DNA of 34,134 nt from Mycoplasmatota bacterium (GTDB taxonomy: Bacteria > Bacillota_I > Bacilli_A > RF39 > UBA660), in the NCBI GenBank assembly GCA_022763805.1, contig JALERC010000072.1, forward strand, positions 1-34,134. Direction: 5' to 3'. The position numbers and the translations under genes are program-made. The notes below the pieces were generated by a model. That model saw only the letters and a list, made by a program, of their open reading frames with translations, had not been told where the DNA came from and searched no databases. Positions 15,291 through 22,269 of this stretch are shown here, piece after piece; position 1 is the first letter of the stretch; each line of letters opens with the position of its first letter.

Positions 15291-15326
15291 TGAACCCCGT
15301 TTCTTGGACATGAGAAACGGGGTTCA
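15291..15326. repeat. GC-rich perfect 14-bp inverted repeat, terminator or collapsed IS end pair
   Basis: TGAACCCCGTTTCT (15291-15304) and AGAAACGGGGTTCA (15313-15326) are perfect reverse complements around an 8-nt spacer, far richer in G and C than its surroundings. The outer TGAACCCC and the inner TTGGACA resemble terminal repeats of IS3-family elements. The T run (15341-15347) comes 14 bases later, too far for a standard terminator, though it may still end region C transcription. Confidence 0.55.
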
Positions 15327-15397
15327 GTTCAAGTAATCTAGTTTTTTTATTATATATTAGTGTATAATATAATTAGAAATTTAAATGATTAAGAAAT

Positions 15398-15666
15398 ATG
15401 GAGTTAATAGTTAAAAAAATTGTTTTTCTGAAATATATTATTATTCATTCTATACTGATTATACAATTGATAAAGGAAAAATGAATTTAAACGATTTAGA
15501 AAAAAATTTTATATGACTATATAACAATAAAGAAGTATTATGATGCGTTATTTCAATTTTTAAATAATAATAATATAAATTATAAAATATTTGATAAAGA
15601 ATTATATGTTAATATTAATGATGAAGAATATAAATTTGATTATAAAATTAAAAAGAAGGTGATATA
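15398..15666 (+). pseudogene. Remnant of a small gene with two frameshifts at A7 runs
   Basis: The frame from ATG 15398 begins MELIVKK and then fails. A second frame carries CFSEIYYYSFYTDYTIDKGK to MNLNDLEK at 15481-15504, and a third carries ILYDYITIKKYYDALFQFLN to the TAG at 15665. Joined, they make one plausible protein of about 88 residues with uniform composition. Both breaks fall at A7 runs (15413-15419 and 15500-15506). The last codons overlap the GTG of the following phosphodiesterase gene, so it was once the first gene of a pair. Function unknown. The rest of 15327-15397 is AT-rich and non-coding, with a TATAAT at 15363. Confidence 0.5.
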
Positions 15667-16209
15667 GTGAAAATTTTATTTATTTCAGATATACATGGTA
15701 TAGCAACTAATTTAAATGTAATAGAAAAGAAAATTAAGAATGAAAAAATTGATAAATTAGTCTGTTTGGGTGATTTGTATTATGCTGGTCCATCTTATGA
15801 TAATAAATATAAAATTAATAGTAAAAAAGTATTTTAATTTTTAACTAAACATCAAGATAAATTAATATGTATGATGGGAAATTGTGATAGTACTGTAGAT
15901 ATAAAGGCTAGTGACTTTCCAATTTGTAGTGGAGTTTCCTTAATTAACACTGATGGATTAGATATATATATTACACATGGAAATGAATATAGTTTCGAAA
16001 AAAACAGAAAATTTAATCACAAAGGGATATTGGTTTATGGTCATGAACATATTCCGTTTATAAAGAAAGATAAGGATATGATTTATATAAATGTAGGTTC
16101 AATTTCTTTACCTAGAAATAATTATGCACCTACATATGCTATTTATGAAAATAAAACAATAACAATATATGATATTAATGATAATATTATTGAAAATATT
16201 AATCTATAA
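15667..16209 (+). pseudogene. YfcE/MJ0936-type metallophosphodiesterase interrupted by a stop codon
   Basis: From GTG 15667 (AGAAGGTG just upstream) the frame reads MKILFISDIHG (D8-x-H10) and VCLGDLYYAGP (GD at 35-36), meets TAA at 15835-15837 (codon 57), and then continues in the same frame as FLTKHQDKLICMMGNCDS, YITHGNEYS, LVYGHEHIPF and INVGSISLPR to the stop at 16207. These are all five metallophosphoesterase motifs in order over 180 codons, so this is one gene with a single nonsense codon, probably from GAA or CAA. An internal ATG at 15871 is not a real start. A sequencing error or suppression cannot be excluded. Confidence 0.8.
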
Positions 16210-16261
16210 GTGATTTATAATAAAAAATATGATTTATATATAAAGGAAGAGTGTAAAAAAT

Positions 16262-16837
16262 ATGAAAAAATATTTAATAATGTTACTAACAACATTGATA
16301 TTAACAGGTTGTACTAACAATAAAAAAGTTGAAATTAATGATTTACAACAATTTTCTTCGAATAATAAAATCTATACAATAAAAAAAGGAGAAGAATTAT
16401 CCTTAAATGCTTGGAATGAATTAGAAATATATTATAGTGGTAAAAATAAAATAAACAAAAAGAAATCACCTGTAATTTATAAAGGTGTAACATTAGGAAC
16501 TGATTATAAAGACGTAATAGAAATATTTAATATTAAGCCAGAATATGCATTTGTTGATATGGAGGTAAGTAGCCCAGAAGAAGATGGTACAACTGATATA
16601 ATAACTGAAACATATAAAGATGAAAAAGTATTTGAAAGAGAATATTTAGATTTAAATATCACGTTTGGTTATATAAAAAAAGAAGATAAATGGGAAATGG
16701 TTAAGTACGAGGAATTAAAAAAATATATAGAAGAAAAAAAAGAAGAAGTTTTAATATATCAAATCGATTTTAATGGTTTAAACGACGAATGTGTAGATAT
16801 CGGAAAAGTAATTTCATTTAATATAATACATCAATAA
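16262..16837 (+). CDS. Predicted lipoprotein of unknown function
   Basis: The 191-residue protein has a lipoprotein signal peptide: MKKYL, a hydrophobic core, and the lipobox LTGC at about 14-17 (Cys17 lipidated). The mature part is charged and hydrophilic, with no recognised domain. It should be anchored on the outer face of the membrane. AGGAAGAG lies just upstream of the ATG. It appears monocistronic, with a terminator at its stop codon. Confidence 0.75.
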   Translation: MKKYLIMLLTTLILTGCTNNKKVEINDLQQFSSNNKIYTIKKGEELSLNAWNELEIYYSGKNKINKKKSPVIYKGVTLGTDYKDVIEIFNIKPEYAFVDMEVSSPEEDGTTDIITETYKDEKVFEREYLDLNITFGYIKKEDKWEMVKYEELKKYIEEKKEEVLIYQIDFNGLNDECVDIGKVISFNIIHQ

Positions 16838-16872
16838 AAAGGAAAAAATTTTAAATATTTCTTCCTTTTTTC
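16836..16872 (+). terminator. Intrinsic terminator after the lipoprotein gene
   Basis: AAAAAGGAA (16836-16844) pairs with TTCCTTTTT (16862-16870), with further T. It could work in both directions. Confidence 0.65.
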
Positions 16873-16969
16873 ATATTTTTTACGATTATAATACATTAAA
16901 TCCTGATAGTAAAATAATTGCTCCAATTGGAGTATGTTATATATTGGCAGTAAAAAAATAATTAAACTA

Positions 16970-17000
16970 TTGACTCTCCCCTTAGAAGATAGTGTATAAA
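16970..17000 (+). promoter_or_regulatory. MerR-type promoter/operator with 19-bp spacer
   Basis: TTGACT (16970-16975) and TATAAA (16995-17000) are 19 bp apart instead of 17, the spacing typical of MerR-regulated promoters. The spacer carries a dyad, ACTCTC (16973-16978) against GATAGT (16988-16993), one mismatch from perfect. It directly precedes the MerR gene, implying autoregulation. Confidence 0.75.
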
Positions 17001-17019
17001 TAATTTAGGAGGCGATATT

Positions 17020-17817
17020 ATGCTTAAAATAGGTGATTTTTCAAGAATGTCTAAAGTAACTGTTAAAGCTTTAAGATACTATGAAAAAGAAGGATTATTA
17101 ATTCCAAAATATGTAGACGAAAATAATGGTTATAGATATTATGAAACAAGTCAATTAATAGAAATTTCAAGAATTATCTACTTAAAACAAATTGGTTTAA
17201 CAATTGCTGAAATAAAACAAATAATAATTAAACATGAGTCTTTAGAATCATTACTTAAAACCAAAAAAGGAGAATTAAAGAATGCTATTTTTGAATATAA
17301 TAATAAGCTTTCTAAAATTAACTATTTATTGAAGGAGAATACTATGAAAGAAGAAATATTTGAAAAAATAATACCTGAATACTATGTTTATTATAAGGAA
17401 GGTATCCTAAAAGATTATAGCGAATTATCTGAATTTATTTCAGGAAAAGAATGTTTAGAATTAAATCCTAATATTAAATGTGAGGAACCCGATTATTGTT
17501 ATATTAATTATTTAGATGGAGAATATAAAGATAAAAATATAAAAGTAAGATATTCCCAAGCAGTAATTAAAGTAAATGTTCCATTTGTAGAAAACGAAAA
17601 TATTAAGTTTATGACAATTCCTGAAGTGAAATGTATCTGCATTTATCATAGAGGACATTATGAATCATTAGGTAAGTCATATGCTAAAATAATGAAATAT
17701 ATCGAAGATAATAATTTGGAAATAAAAGATTATCCAAGAGAATGTTATATTGATGGAATTTGGAATAAAGAAAATGAAGAAGAGTGGTTAACAGAAATAC
17801 AAATACCTATAAAGTAG
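17020..17817 (+). CDS. MerR-family regulator with GyrI-like effector domain (BmrR-like)
   Basis: Residues 1-70 are a MerR DNA-binding domain: LKIGDFSRMSKVTVKALRYYEKEGLL, then NGYRYYETSQL and LKQIGLTIAEIKQII. A coiled-coil segment (about 76-105) and a GyrI-like/AraC effector-binding domain follow (about 115-265), with FMTIPEVKCICIYHRGHY and the RECYIDGIW segment typical of multidrug-sensing regulators. It probably senses a hydrophobic or cationic small molecule and activates its own promoter. No target transporter is next to it, so it may be autoregulatory or act elsewhere. AGGAGG (17007-17012) precedes the ATG, very close to the -10, so the mRNA leader is short. Confidence 0.85.
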   Translation: MLKIGDFSRMSKVTVKALRYYEKEGLLIPKYVDENNGYRYYETSQLIEISRIIYLKQIGLTIAEIKQIIIKHESLESLLKTKKGELKNAIFEYNNKLSKINYLLKENTMKEEIFEKIIPEYYVYYKEGILKDYSELSEFISGKECLELNPNIKCEEPDYCYINYLDGEYKDKNIKVRYSQAVIKVNVPFVENENIKFMTIPEVKCICIYHRGHYESLGKSYAKIMKYIEDNNLEIKDYPRECYIDGIWNKENEEEWLTEIQIPIK

Positions 17818-17820
17818 TAT

Positions 17821-17859
17821 AAAATAAAAAGAAAAATTTAATATTTTTCTTTTTATTTT
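17821..17859 (+). terminator. Intrinsic terminator after the MerR gene
   Basis: A 17-bp A/T-rich stem, 17821-17837 with 17843-17859, and a 5-nt loop; the right arm is mostly T. Confidence 0.65.
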
Positions 17860-17911
17860 AACAAGGTAATAAATTTTATAAAACAACATTTTAAATAATA
17901 AAATAAATATA

Positions 17912-17920
17912 TGATATAAT
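17912..17920 (+). promoter_or_regulatory. Extended -10 promoter
   Basis: TGATATAAT (TG, one base, TATAAT at 17915-17920), just upstream of the mini-cistron and lipoprotein gene; no clear -35 box. Confidence 0.5.
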
Positions 17921-17941
17921 TATATATATTAGGAGATAATA

Positions 17942-17959
17942 ATGTTAGAAATGTTTTAA
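17942..17959 (+). CDS. Five-codon mini-cistron (MLEMF)
   Basis: AGGAG (17931-17935) lies six bases before ATG TTA GAA ATG TTT TAA. It sits 20 bases before the next start codon, in the leader of the lipoprotein mRNA. It could be a chance start or a small translational leader. Confidence 0.25.
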   Translation: MLEMF

Positions 17960-17979
17960 AATTAAAGAAAGGAAAATAT

Positions 17980-18417
17980 ATGAAAAAAATATTATTTGTA
18001 TTATTATGTCTATTATTTACAGGATGCTCTAATAATAAAAATGTAGATGATAATAATGTAACAATATCTAATCCTATTATTGAAGTAAATTCAAAAGAAG
18101 AATTAGAAGATATTGTTGGATATAGTGTTCCATTATTAGATAAAGAAGTAGAGAATTTTTATGTAATTAAAGACATTAAACATGTAAGAATATACTATAA
18201 AGATGATTCAGTCTTTGAAATGGCTAAAGGAAATGATGATATTAGTGGAATATATGGGGCAATATTAGAAAAAGAAGAAAAAATTAATAATATTAATGTT
18301 AAATATTATACATATAATATAATCAATTATATTATATGGACTAGTAATGGTTATTCTTATTCTTATATGGATAATAAAGAATTAAATGTTAATGAAGTAA
18401 AGGAACTTGTTAGGTAG
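17980..18417 (+). CDS. Predicted lipoprotein of unknown function
   Basis: This 145-residue protein has a lipoprotein signal: MKKILFVLLCLLFTGC, lipobox FTGC with Cys16. The mature part begins with an Asn/Asp-rich linker, then a small alpha/beta-looking domain (from about 38, SKEELEDIVGYSVPLLDKEV) loosely similar to DUF4367-like surface domains. I do not assign a function. AAAGGAAA precedes the ATG. Transcription probably starts from the extended -10 element at 17912. It resembles the lipoprotein at 16262 in size and style but not in sequence. Confidence 0.7.
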   Translation: MKKILFVLLCLLFTGCSNNKNVDDNNVTISNPIIEVNSKEELEDIVGYSVPLLDKEVENFYVIKDIKHVRIYYKDDSVFEMAKGNDDISGIYGAILEKEEKINNINVKYYTYNIINYIIWTSNGYSYSYMDNKELNVNEVKELVR

Positions 18418-18525
18418 TATTTATTATGTTTAAGAGGATATAAATGAAATTTATAATTAAAAAAGAAATATTTATTAATGCAACTTTGCTTCACTTCAAA
18501 TTTAAAATAATAGAGAACCATAATT

Positions 18526-18553
18526 TTGACAAATTATCAAAATGTAGTATTAT
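18526..18553 (+). promoter_or_regulatory. Promoter of the CmpB-like gene
   Basis: TTGACA (18526-18531), 16 bases, TATTAT (18548-18553), 20 bases before the start codon at 18574. Confidence 0.65.
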
Positions 18554-18573
18554 ATTTATATTGAGGTGTTGCT

Positions 18574-19287
18574 ATGTTTGATAATTTTTGTTACTATTTT
18601 TTACTATTTATAATTTATTCTTTTATGGGATGGCTTATGGAAATAATTGATAATATAATCGTAAAACATAAAATAGTTAATAGAGGATTCTTACTAGGAC
18701 CATATTGTCCTATATATGGATTCGGATGTTTATCGTTAATTTTTTTCTTGAGTAATTATAAAAGTGATCCAATTATATTATTTTTTATGGCTATAGTTAT
18801 ATGTTCAATATTAGAATATTCTACAAGTTATATAATGGAAAAACTATTTAAATTAAGATGGTGGGATTATACAGATAAAAAATTTAATATAAATGGAAGA
18901 ATATGTGCAGAAACTATGATTCCATTTGGACTTTTAGGAACGCTTGTTATTTGTATTATTAATCCATTTTTTGAATCAATACTTAATAATATACCTACAA
19001 ATATATTAAATAATATATCAATTATTTTGTTTGTAATATATTTTATTGATCAATTAATATCAATTTCAATAATATTTGGGTTTAAAGGAAAATTAATAAC
19101 AAACGAAAAAGATAGTACAGAAGAAATAAAGAAAAAAGTAAAAGAAGTATTAAAAAATGGAAATTATTTCCACAAAAGACTTATTAATGCGTTTCCAAAT
19201 ATAATAAGTCCTAGAGAAAGACTTAAAAAATTACAATCAAAAATTAATAATGAAATAAAAAAATTTAAAAAGCATCGTTTTTTCTGA
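18574..19287 (+). CDS. CmpB-like putative ABC transporter type IV membrane protein (PF06541-like)
   Basis: The 237-residue integral membrane protein has about five hydrophobic helices. Its signature segments are IYSFMGWLMEIIDN, NRGFLLGPYCPIYGFGC, and LEYSTSYIMEKLFKLRWWDYTDKKFNINGRIC, characteristic of the CmpB/DUF1113-type putative ABC-transporter permeases common in Firmicutes. It ends in a charged cytoplasmic tail of about 60 residues. The transported substrate is unknown and no ATPase gene is adjacent. GAGGTG precedes the ATG. A terminator overlaps its last codons. Confidence 0.75.
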   Translation: MFDNFCYYFLLFIIYSFMGWLMEIIDNIIVKHKIVNRGFLLGPYCPIYGFGCLSLIFFLSNYKSDPIILFFMAIVICSILEYSTSYIMEKLFKLRWWDYTDKKFNINGRICAETMIPFGLLGTLVICIINPFFESILNNIPTNILNNISIILFVIYFIDQLISISIIFGFKGKLITNEKDSTEEIKKKVKEVLKNGNYFHKRLINAFPNIISPRERLKKLQSKINNEIKKFKKHRFF

Positions 19288-19296
19288 TGTTTTTTT
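19267..19296 (+). terminator. Intrinsic terminator overlapping the end of the CmpB-like gene
   Basis: AAAAGCATC (19268-19276) pairs with GATGTTTTT (from 19286, one G-T pair), with seven T. Confidence 0.6.
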
Positions 19297-19325
19297 GTTA
19301 TAATTAATAATAGGTGGTGACAATT

Positions 19326-20354
19326 ATGGTTTACAATTTATTATTATTAATTATATTAATTGCTATAAATGGAATATTTTCGGCAAGTGAATTAGCTTTT
19401 TTAAAAATTAATAAATATGAATTAAAAAACAAAATTAAAATACATGATAAAAAAGCAATACAAATAAATAAAATATTATCTGATCAATCAGCTTTTTTAT
19501 CAACTATACAAATATCTATTACACTAGCAGGTTTTTTAGCAAGTGCTTTTGCAGCTGATTATTTTGCCGACTATTTTTTACAAATAATTAATATTTCATT
19601 TATATCAAGTTCTACATTAAGAACTATATTAGTTATTATTATTACATTTATATTATCATATGTGACATTAATATTTGGTGAATTGGTACCTAAAAAAATA
19701 GCTATAAATAATCCATATAAAATAGCATGTTTATTTATAGGATTAATATCGTTTGTTAAAACATTTTTTAGCCCTTTAATAAAATTACTTACTTTATCAA
19801 CAAATTTTATATGCAAAATATTTAAAATTAAAGAAAATGAAGATAAAATTACAGAAGATGAAATCAAAAAAATAATTTTATTAGGTAATACTGAAGGAGT
19901 TATTGAAGAAAAAGAAAAGGATTATATATTAAATATATTTAATTTTAATGATATAGAGGTAGGGAAGATAATGACCAAAAAAGAAGATGTTGTTATGATT
20001 AATATAAATGATGATATGAAAAATATTTTATCTACCATTAAAGAAAGTAAATATACAAGATTTCCAGTATATGATAAAAATGAAATAATAGGAATACTTA
20101 ATGTAAAAGATTTCATTTTAAATTATAATGAATTAAAAGATTTAAGAAGTATTGTAAGAACAGTAAATAAATATGAATATACTGAAAAGATAGATGATGT
20201 TTTTAGAATGATGCAAAAAAATAATGAGTCTATTAGTTTAATATATAATAAAAAAGAAATGGTTGGAATAGTAACAATAGAAGACGCAATAGAAGAAATA
20301 GTAGGAAACATATTCGATGAATATGATGGAGAAAAAAAATATGAGCAAATTTAG
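19326..20354 (+). CDS. CNNM/CorC (TlyC-type) membrane protein, lacking the CorC_HlyC C-terminal domain
   Basis: The first ~165 of 342 residues form a DUF21/CNNM transmembrane domain: INGIFSASELAFLKINKYEL, ISITLAGFLASAFAADYF and LIFGELVPKKIAI. A linker IKKIILLGNTEGVIEEKEKDYI leads into a CBS-domain pair (about 200-320) with KYTRFPVYDKNEIIGIL and GIVTIEDAIEEIVGNIFDEYD. Homologues act in Mg2+ or Na+ handling. Most bacterial members continue into a C-terminal CorC_HlyC domain; this one stops right after the CBS pair. The start at 19326 is chosen because AGGTGG lies seven bases upstream; the GTG at 19314 is inside that site. It overlaps the next gene by 14 bases. Confidence 0.8.
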   Translation: MVYNLLLLIILIAINGIFSASELAFLKINKYELKNKIKIHDKKAIQINKILSDQSAFLSTIQISITLAGFLASAFAADYFADYFLQIINISFISSSTLRTILVIIITFILSYVTLIFGELVPKKIAINNPYKIACLFIGLISFVKTFFSPLIKLLTLSTNFICKIFKIKENEDKITEDEIKKIILLGNTEGVIEEKEKDYILNIFNFNDIEVGKIMTKKEDVVMININDDMKNILSTIKESKYTRFPVYDKNEIIGILNVKDFILNYNELKDLRSIVRTVNKYEYTEKIDDVFRMMQKNNESISLIYNKKEMVGIVTIEDAIEEIVGNIFDEYDGEKKYEQI

Positions 20355-21138
20355 TAAAAAAATAAAACAAAAATATAATGAATCAGGCAAGAATTCTTTA
20401 GCAGTATACTTACTTCTTAGATTACTTGTTATAATATGTGCAGTATCACAATTTTGGTTAGGTAATATAAATAATACTTTTTTGTGTTTTTTATCATTAA
20501 TATTATTTACATTACCTACCTTTTTCGAGGAAAAATTAAAAATAGAATTACCAAGTTTACTTGAGTCAATTGTTTATATTTTTATTTTTTCAGCTGAAAT
20601 ATTAGGTGAAATAAATAACTTCTATATGAAAATACCATATTGGGATACAATATTACATACTCTAAATGGATTTTTATGTGCCGGAATTGGTTTTTCATTA
20701 GTTGATTTATTAAATAAAAATAGTAAAAAACTTAGTTTGAGTCCAATATATGTTTCAATAGTAGCATTTTGTTTTTCAATGACTGTTGGAACATGTTGGG
20801 AATTCTTTGAATTTTCAGGTGATATATTATTAAGAACTGATATGCAGAAAGATAGAATTGTAAAAAGTATATCTACCGTAAATCTAAATAAAGATAGAGT
20901 TAATAAGGCAGTAATAGTAAATGATATTGATAAAACAATAATTAAAACTAAAGATAATAAACAATATATTATTGAAGATGGATACCTAGATATTGGTATA
21001 ATAGATACTATGAAAGATTTATTAGTTAACTTTATAGGTGCTATAGTATTTAGTATTTTTGGATATATTTACATTAAAAATAGAGATAAAAAAGTTTTTG
21101 TAACAAATTTTATTCCAAAAAAAATAGGTGATGACTAA
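20341..21138 (+). CDS. Multi-pass membrane protein, YjdF/DUF2238-like
   Basis: This 266-residue protein has about six membrane helices. The segment PYWDTILHTLNGFLCAGIGFSLVDLLN and the later TVGTCWEFFEFSGD match the YjdF-type (DUF2238) family. A hydrophilic loop of about 60 residues (about 168-228) lies before the last helix. Function unknown. The start is the ATG at 20341, with GATGGAG upstream and inside the end of the CNNM gene; the earlier in-frame start at 20317 has no site. Its stop overlaps the tail of the broken yigZ on the other strand. Confidence 0.7.
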   Translation: MSKFSKKIKQKYNESGKNSLAVYLLLRLLVIICAVSQFWLGNINNTFLCFLSLILFTLPTFFEEKLKIELPSLLESIVYIFIFSAEILGEINNFYMKIPYWDTILHTLNGFLCAGIGFSLVDLLNKNSKKLSLSPIYVSIVAFCFSMTVGTCWEFFEFSGDILLRTDMQKDRIVKSISTVNLNKDRVNKAVIVNDIDKTIIKTKDNKQYIIEDGYLDIGIIDTMKDLLVNFIGAIVFSIFGYIYIKNRDKKVFVTNFIPKKIGDD

Positions 21139-21666
21139 ACATCACTTTTTATTTGCATTTCTTTTAATATTTTATAATCTAAGTTTTTAATTAAATCAAT
21201 ATTATTTTTTGTAATTAGAACTTTATATGTAATATCTTCCATAAAACTTTTATCAATAATTTAATTTAATACTTACTAAATATCCATCTTCTAAAATTGC
21301 TAGTTTGGCTTGTTTAATACATTCAGAAGAAATCTTCGAATAAGCTCTAACTAATCCACCAGCACCTAATTTTATGCCACCAAAATATCTAACAACAACA
21401 ATCAATACATGATTTAGATTATTTTGTTCAATAACATTTAAAATAGGCATACCGGCAGTTCCACCTGGTTCTCCATCGTCATTAAATCTTTTAGTATTAT
21501 CAATAATATATGCATAACAATAATGTGTAGCATCTTTATATTCGTTTTTAATATTATTTAAAATATTATTTATATCTTCTATATTATCAACAGGCATCAA
21601 AATTCCTATAAATCTTGATTTATTAATGATAATTTCCGTTGTTACATTTTTTTTAATTGTGTACAT
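21135..21666 (-). pseudogene. yigZ: IMPACT/YigZ family protein, frameshifted near its C-terminal domain
   Basis: The first ~137 codons (from ATG 21666, with GGTGAT upstream) encode a normal IMPACT domain with NKSRFIGIL, DATHYCYAYI, RFNDDGEPGGTAGMPIL and VVVRYFGGIKLGAGGLVRAY. The frame ends at 21253 just after YLVSIKLNY. The next frame continues as DKSFMEDITYKVLITKNNID and on to a TAG at 21135-21137, matching the distal part of the UPF0029 domain. The stretch usually between these two parts (about 20 residues) is missing, so an out-of-frame deletion in the C-terminal domain is the simplest reading. The remaining IMPACT domain could still be made. YigZ-type proteins are linked to translation/stress regulation; function here is uncertain. 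Confidence 0.65.
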
Positions 21667-21716
21667 AGTAATCACCAAAACAATTATATAATATAATAAA
21701 ATATTTTACAAATATA

Positions 21717-21725
21717 TGATATAAT
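21717..21725 (+). promoter_or_regulatory. Extended -10 promoter of ygjV
   Basis: TGATATAAT (TATAAT at 21720-21725), 18 bases before the ygjV start; no good -35 box. Confidence 0.5.
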
Positions 21726-21742
21726 ATTTATGGTGAATATAT

Positions 21743-22252
21743 ATGACGTGTGATTTAAAATATATACTATTAGTACAATTTATTGGCTTTGTTGCATTTT
21801 TTTATTTAGCTACAAGTGTATTTAGAAAGAAAAAAGAAGATGTATTAGCTTATCAAACAATTGCTAGTTTCTTTTTTACAGTACATTATTTATTTTTAGA
21901 TGCTATGAGTGGGGCAATTTCTAGTATAATAGTAATGCTTAGAAATTTTGGATTTTATAAATTTGATAAACATCCTAATATAGTTGCAACAGTAATGATT
22001 TTAGCATTTCTACTAACAAGTATACTAACTTATGATGGAATATACTCATTACTTCCAACTTTTGGAGGAATACTTTATACATTATATATGAGAGGTTCAA
22101 AAAAAGATTTACTTGTTGGAGGAATTTATAATGCATCTAGTTGGGCAATATACAATTTTATAGCAGGAAGTTATGTTGGTGTATTTACAGAGGTAACTGT
22201 AATGTTTTCTAATATATTAGCTTTATATAAAAATAAAAGAAAACGAAAATAA
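21743..22252 (+). CDS. ygjV: YgjV-family inner membrane protein
   Basis: The 169-residue protein has about six hydrophobic segments. VQFIGFVAFFYLATSVFRKK, YQTIASFFFTVHYLFLDAMSGA and the late YNASSWAIYNFIAGSYVGVFTE pattern are typical of the YgjV (Imp-YgjV) family, whose function is not well defined. GGTGAA lies close upstream of the ATG. It is separated from uvrC by 17 bases and is probably co-transcribed with it. Confidence 0.75.
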   Translation: MTCDLKYILLVQFIGFVAFFYLATSVFRKKKEDVLAYQTIASFFFTVHYLFLDAMSGAISSIIVMLRNFGFYKFDKHPNIVATVMILAFLLTSILTYDGIYSLLPTFGGILYTLYMRGSKKDLLVGGIYNASSWAIYNFIAGSYVGVFTEVTVMFSNILALYKNKRKRK

Positions 22253-22269
22253 CAATCGGAGGGGATATT

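Noticed and set aside
16881..16961. Open stretch reading NPDSKIIAPIGVCYILAVKK before the MerR promoter
   Set aside because: It has no start, no ribosome binding site and no recognisable family; perhaps a gene-tail relic, but too short to support.
18444..18581. 45-codon ORF ending inside the CmpB-like gene
   Set aside because: It contains the consensus promoter of the next gene and has a composition like non-coding DNA.
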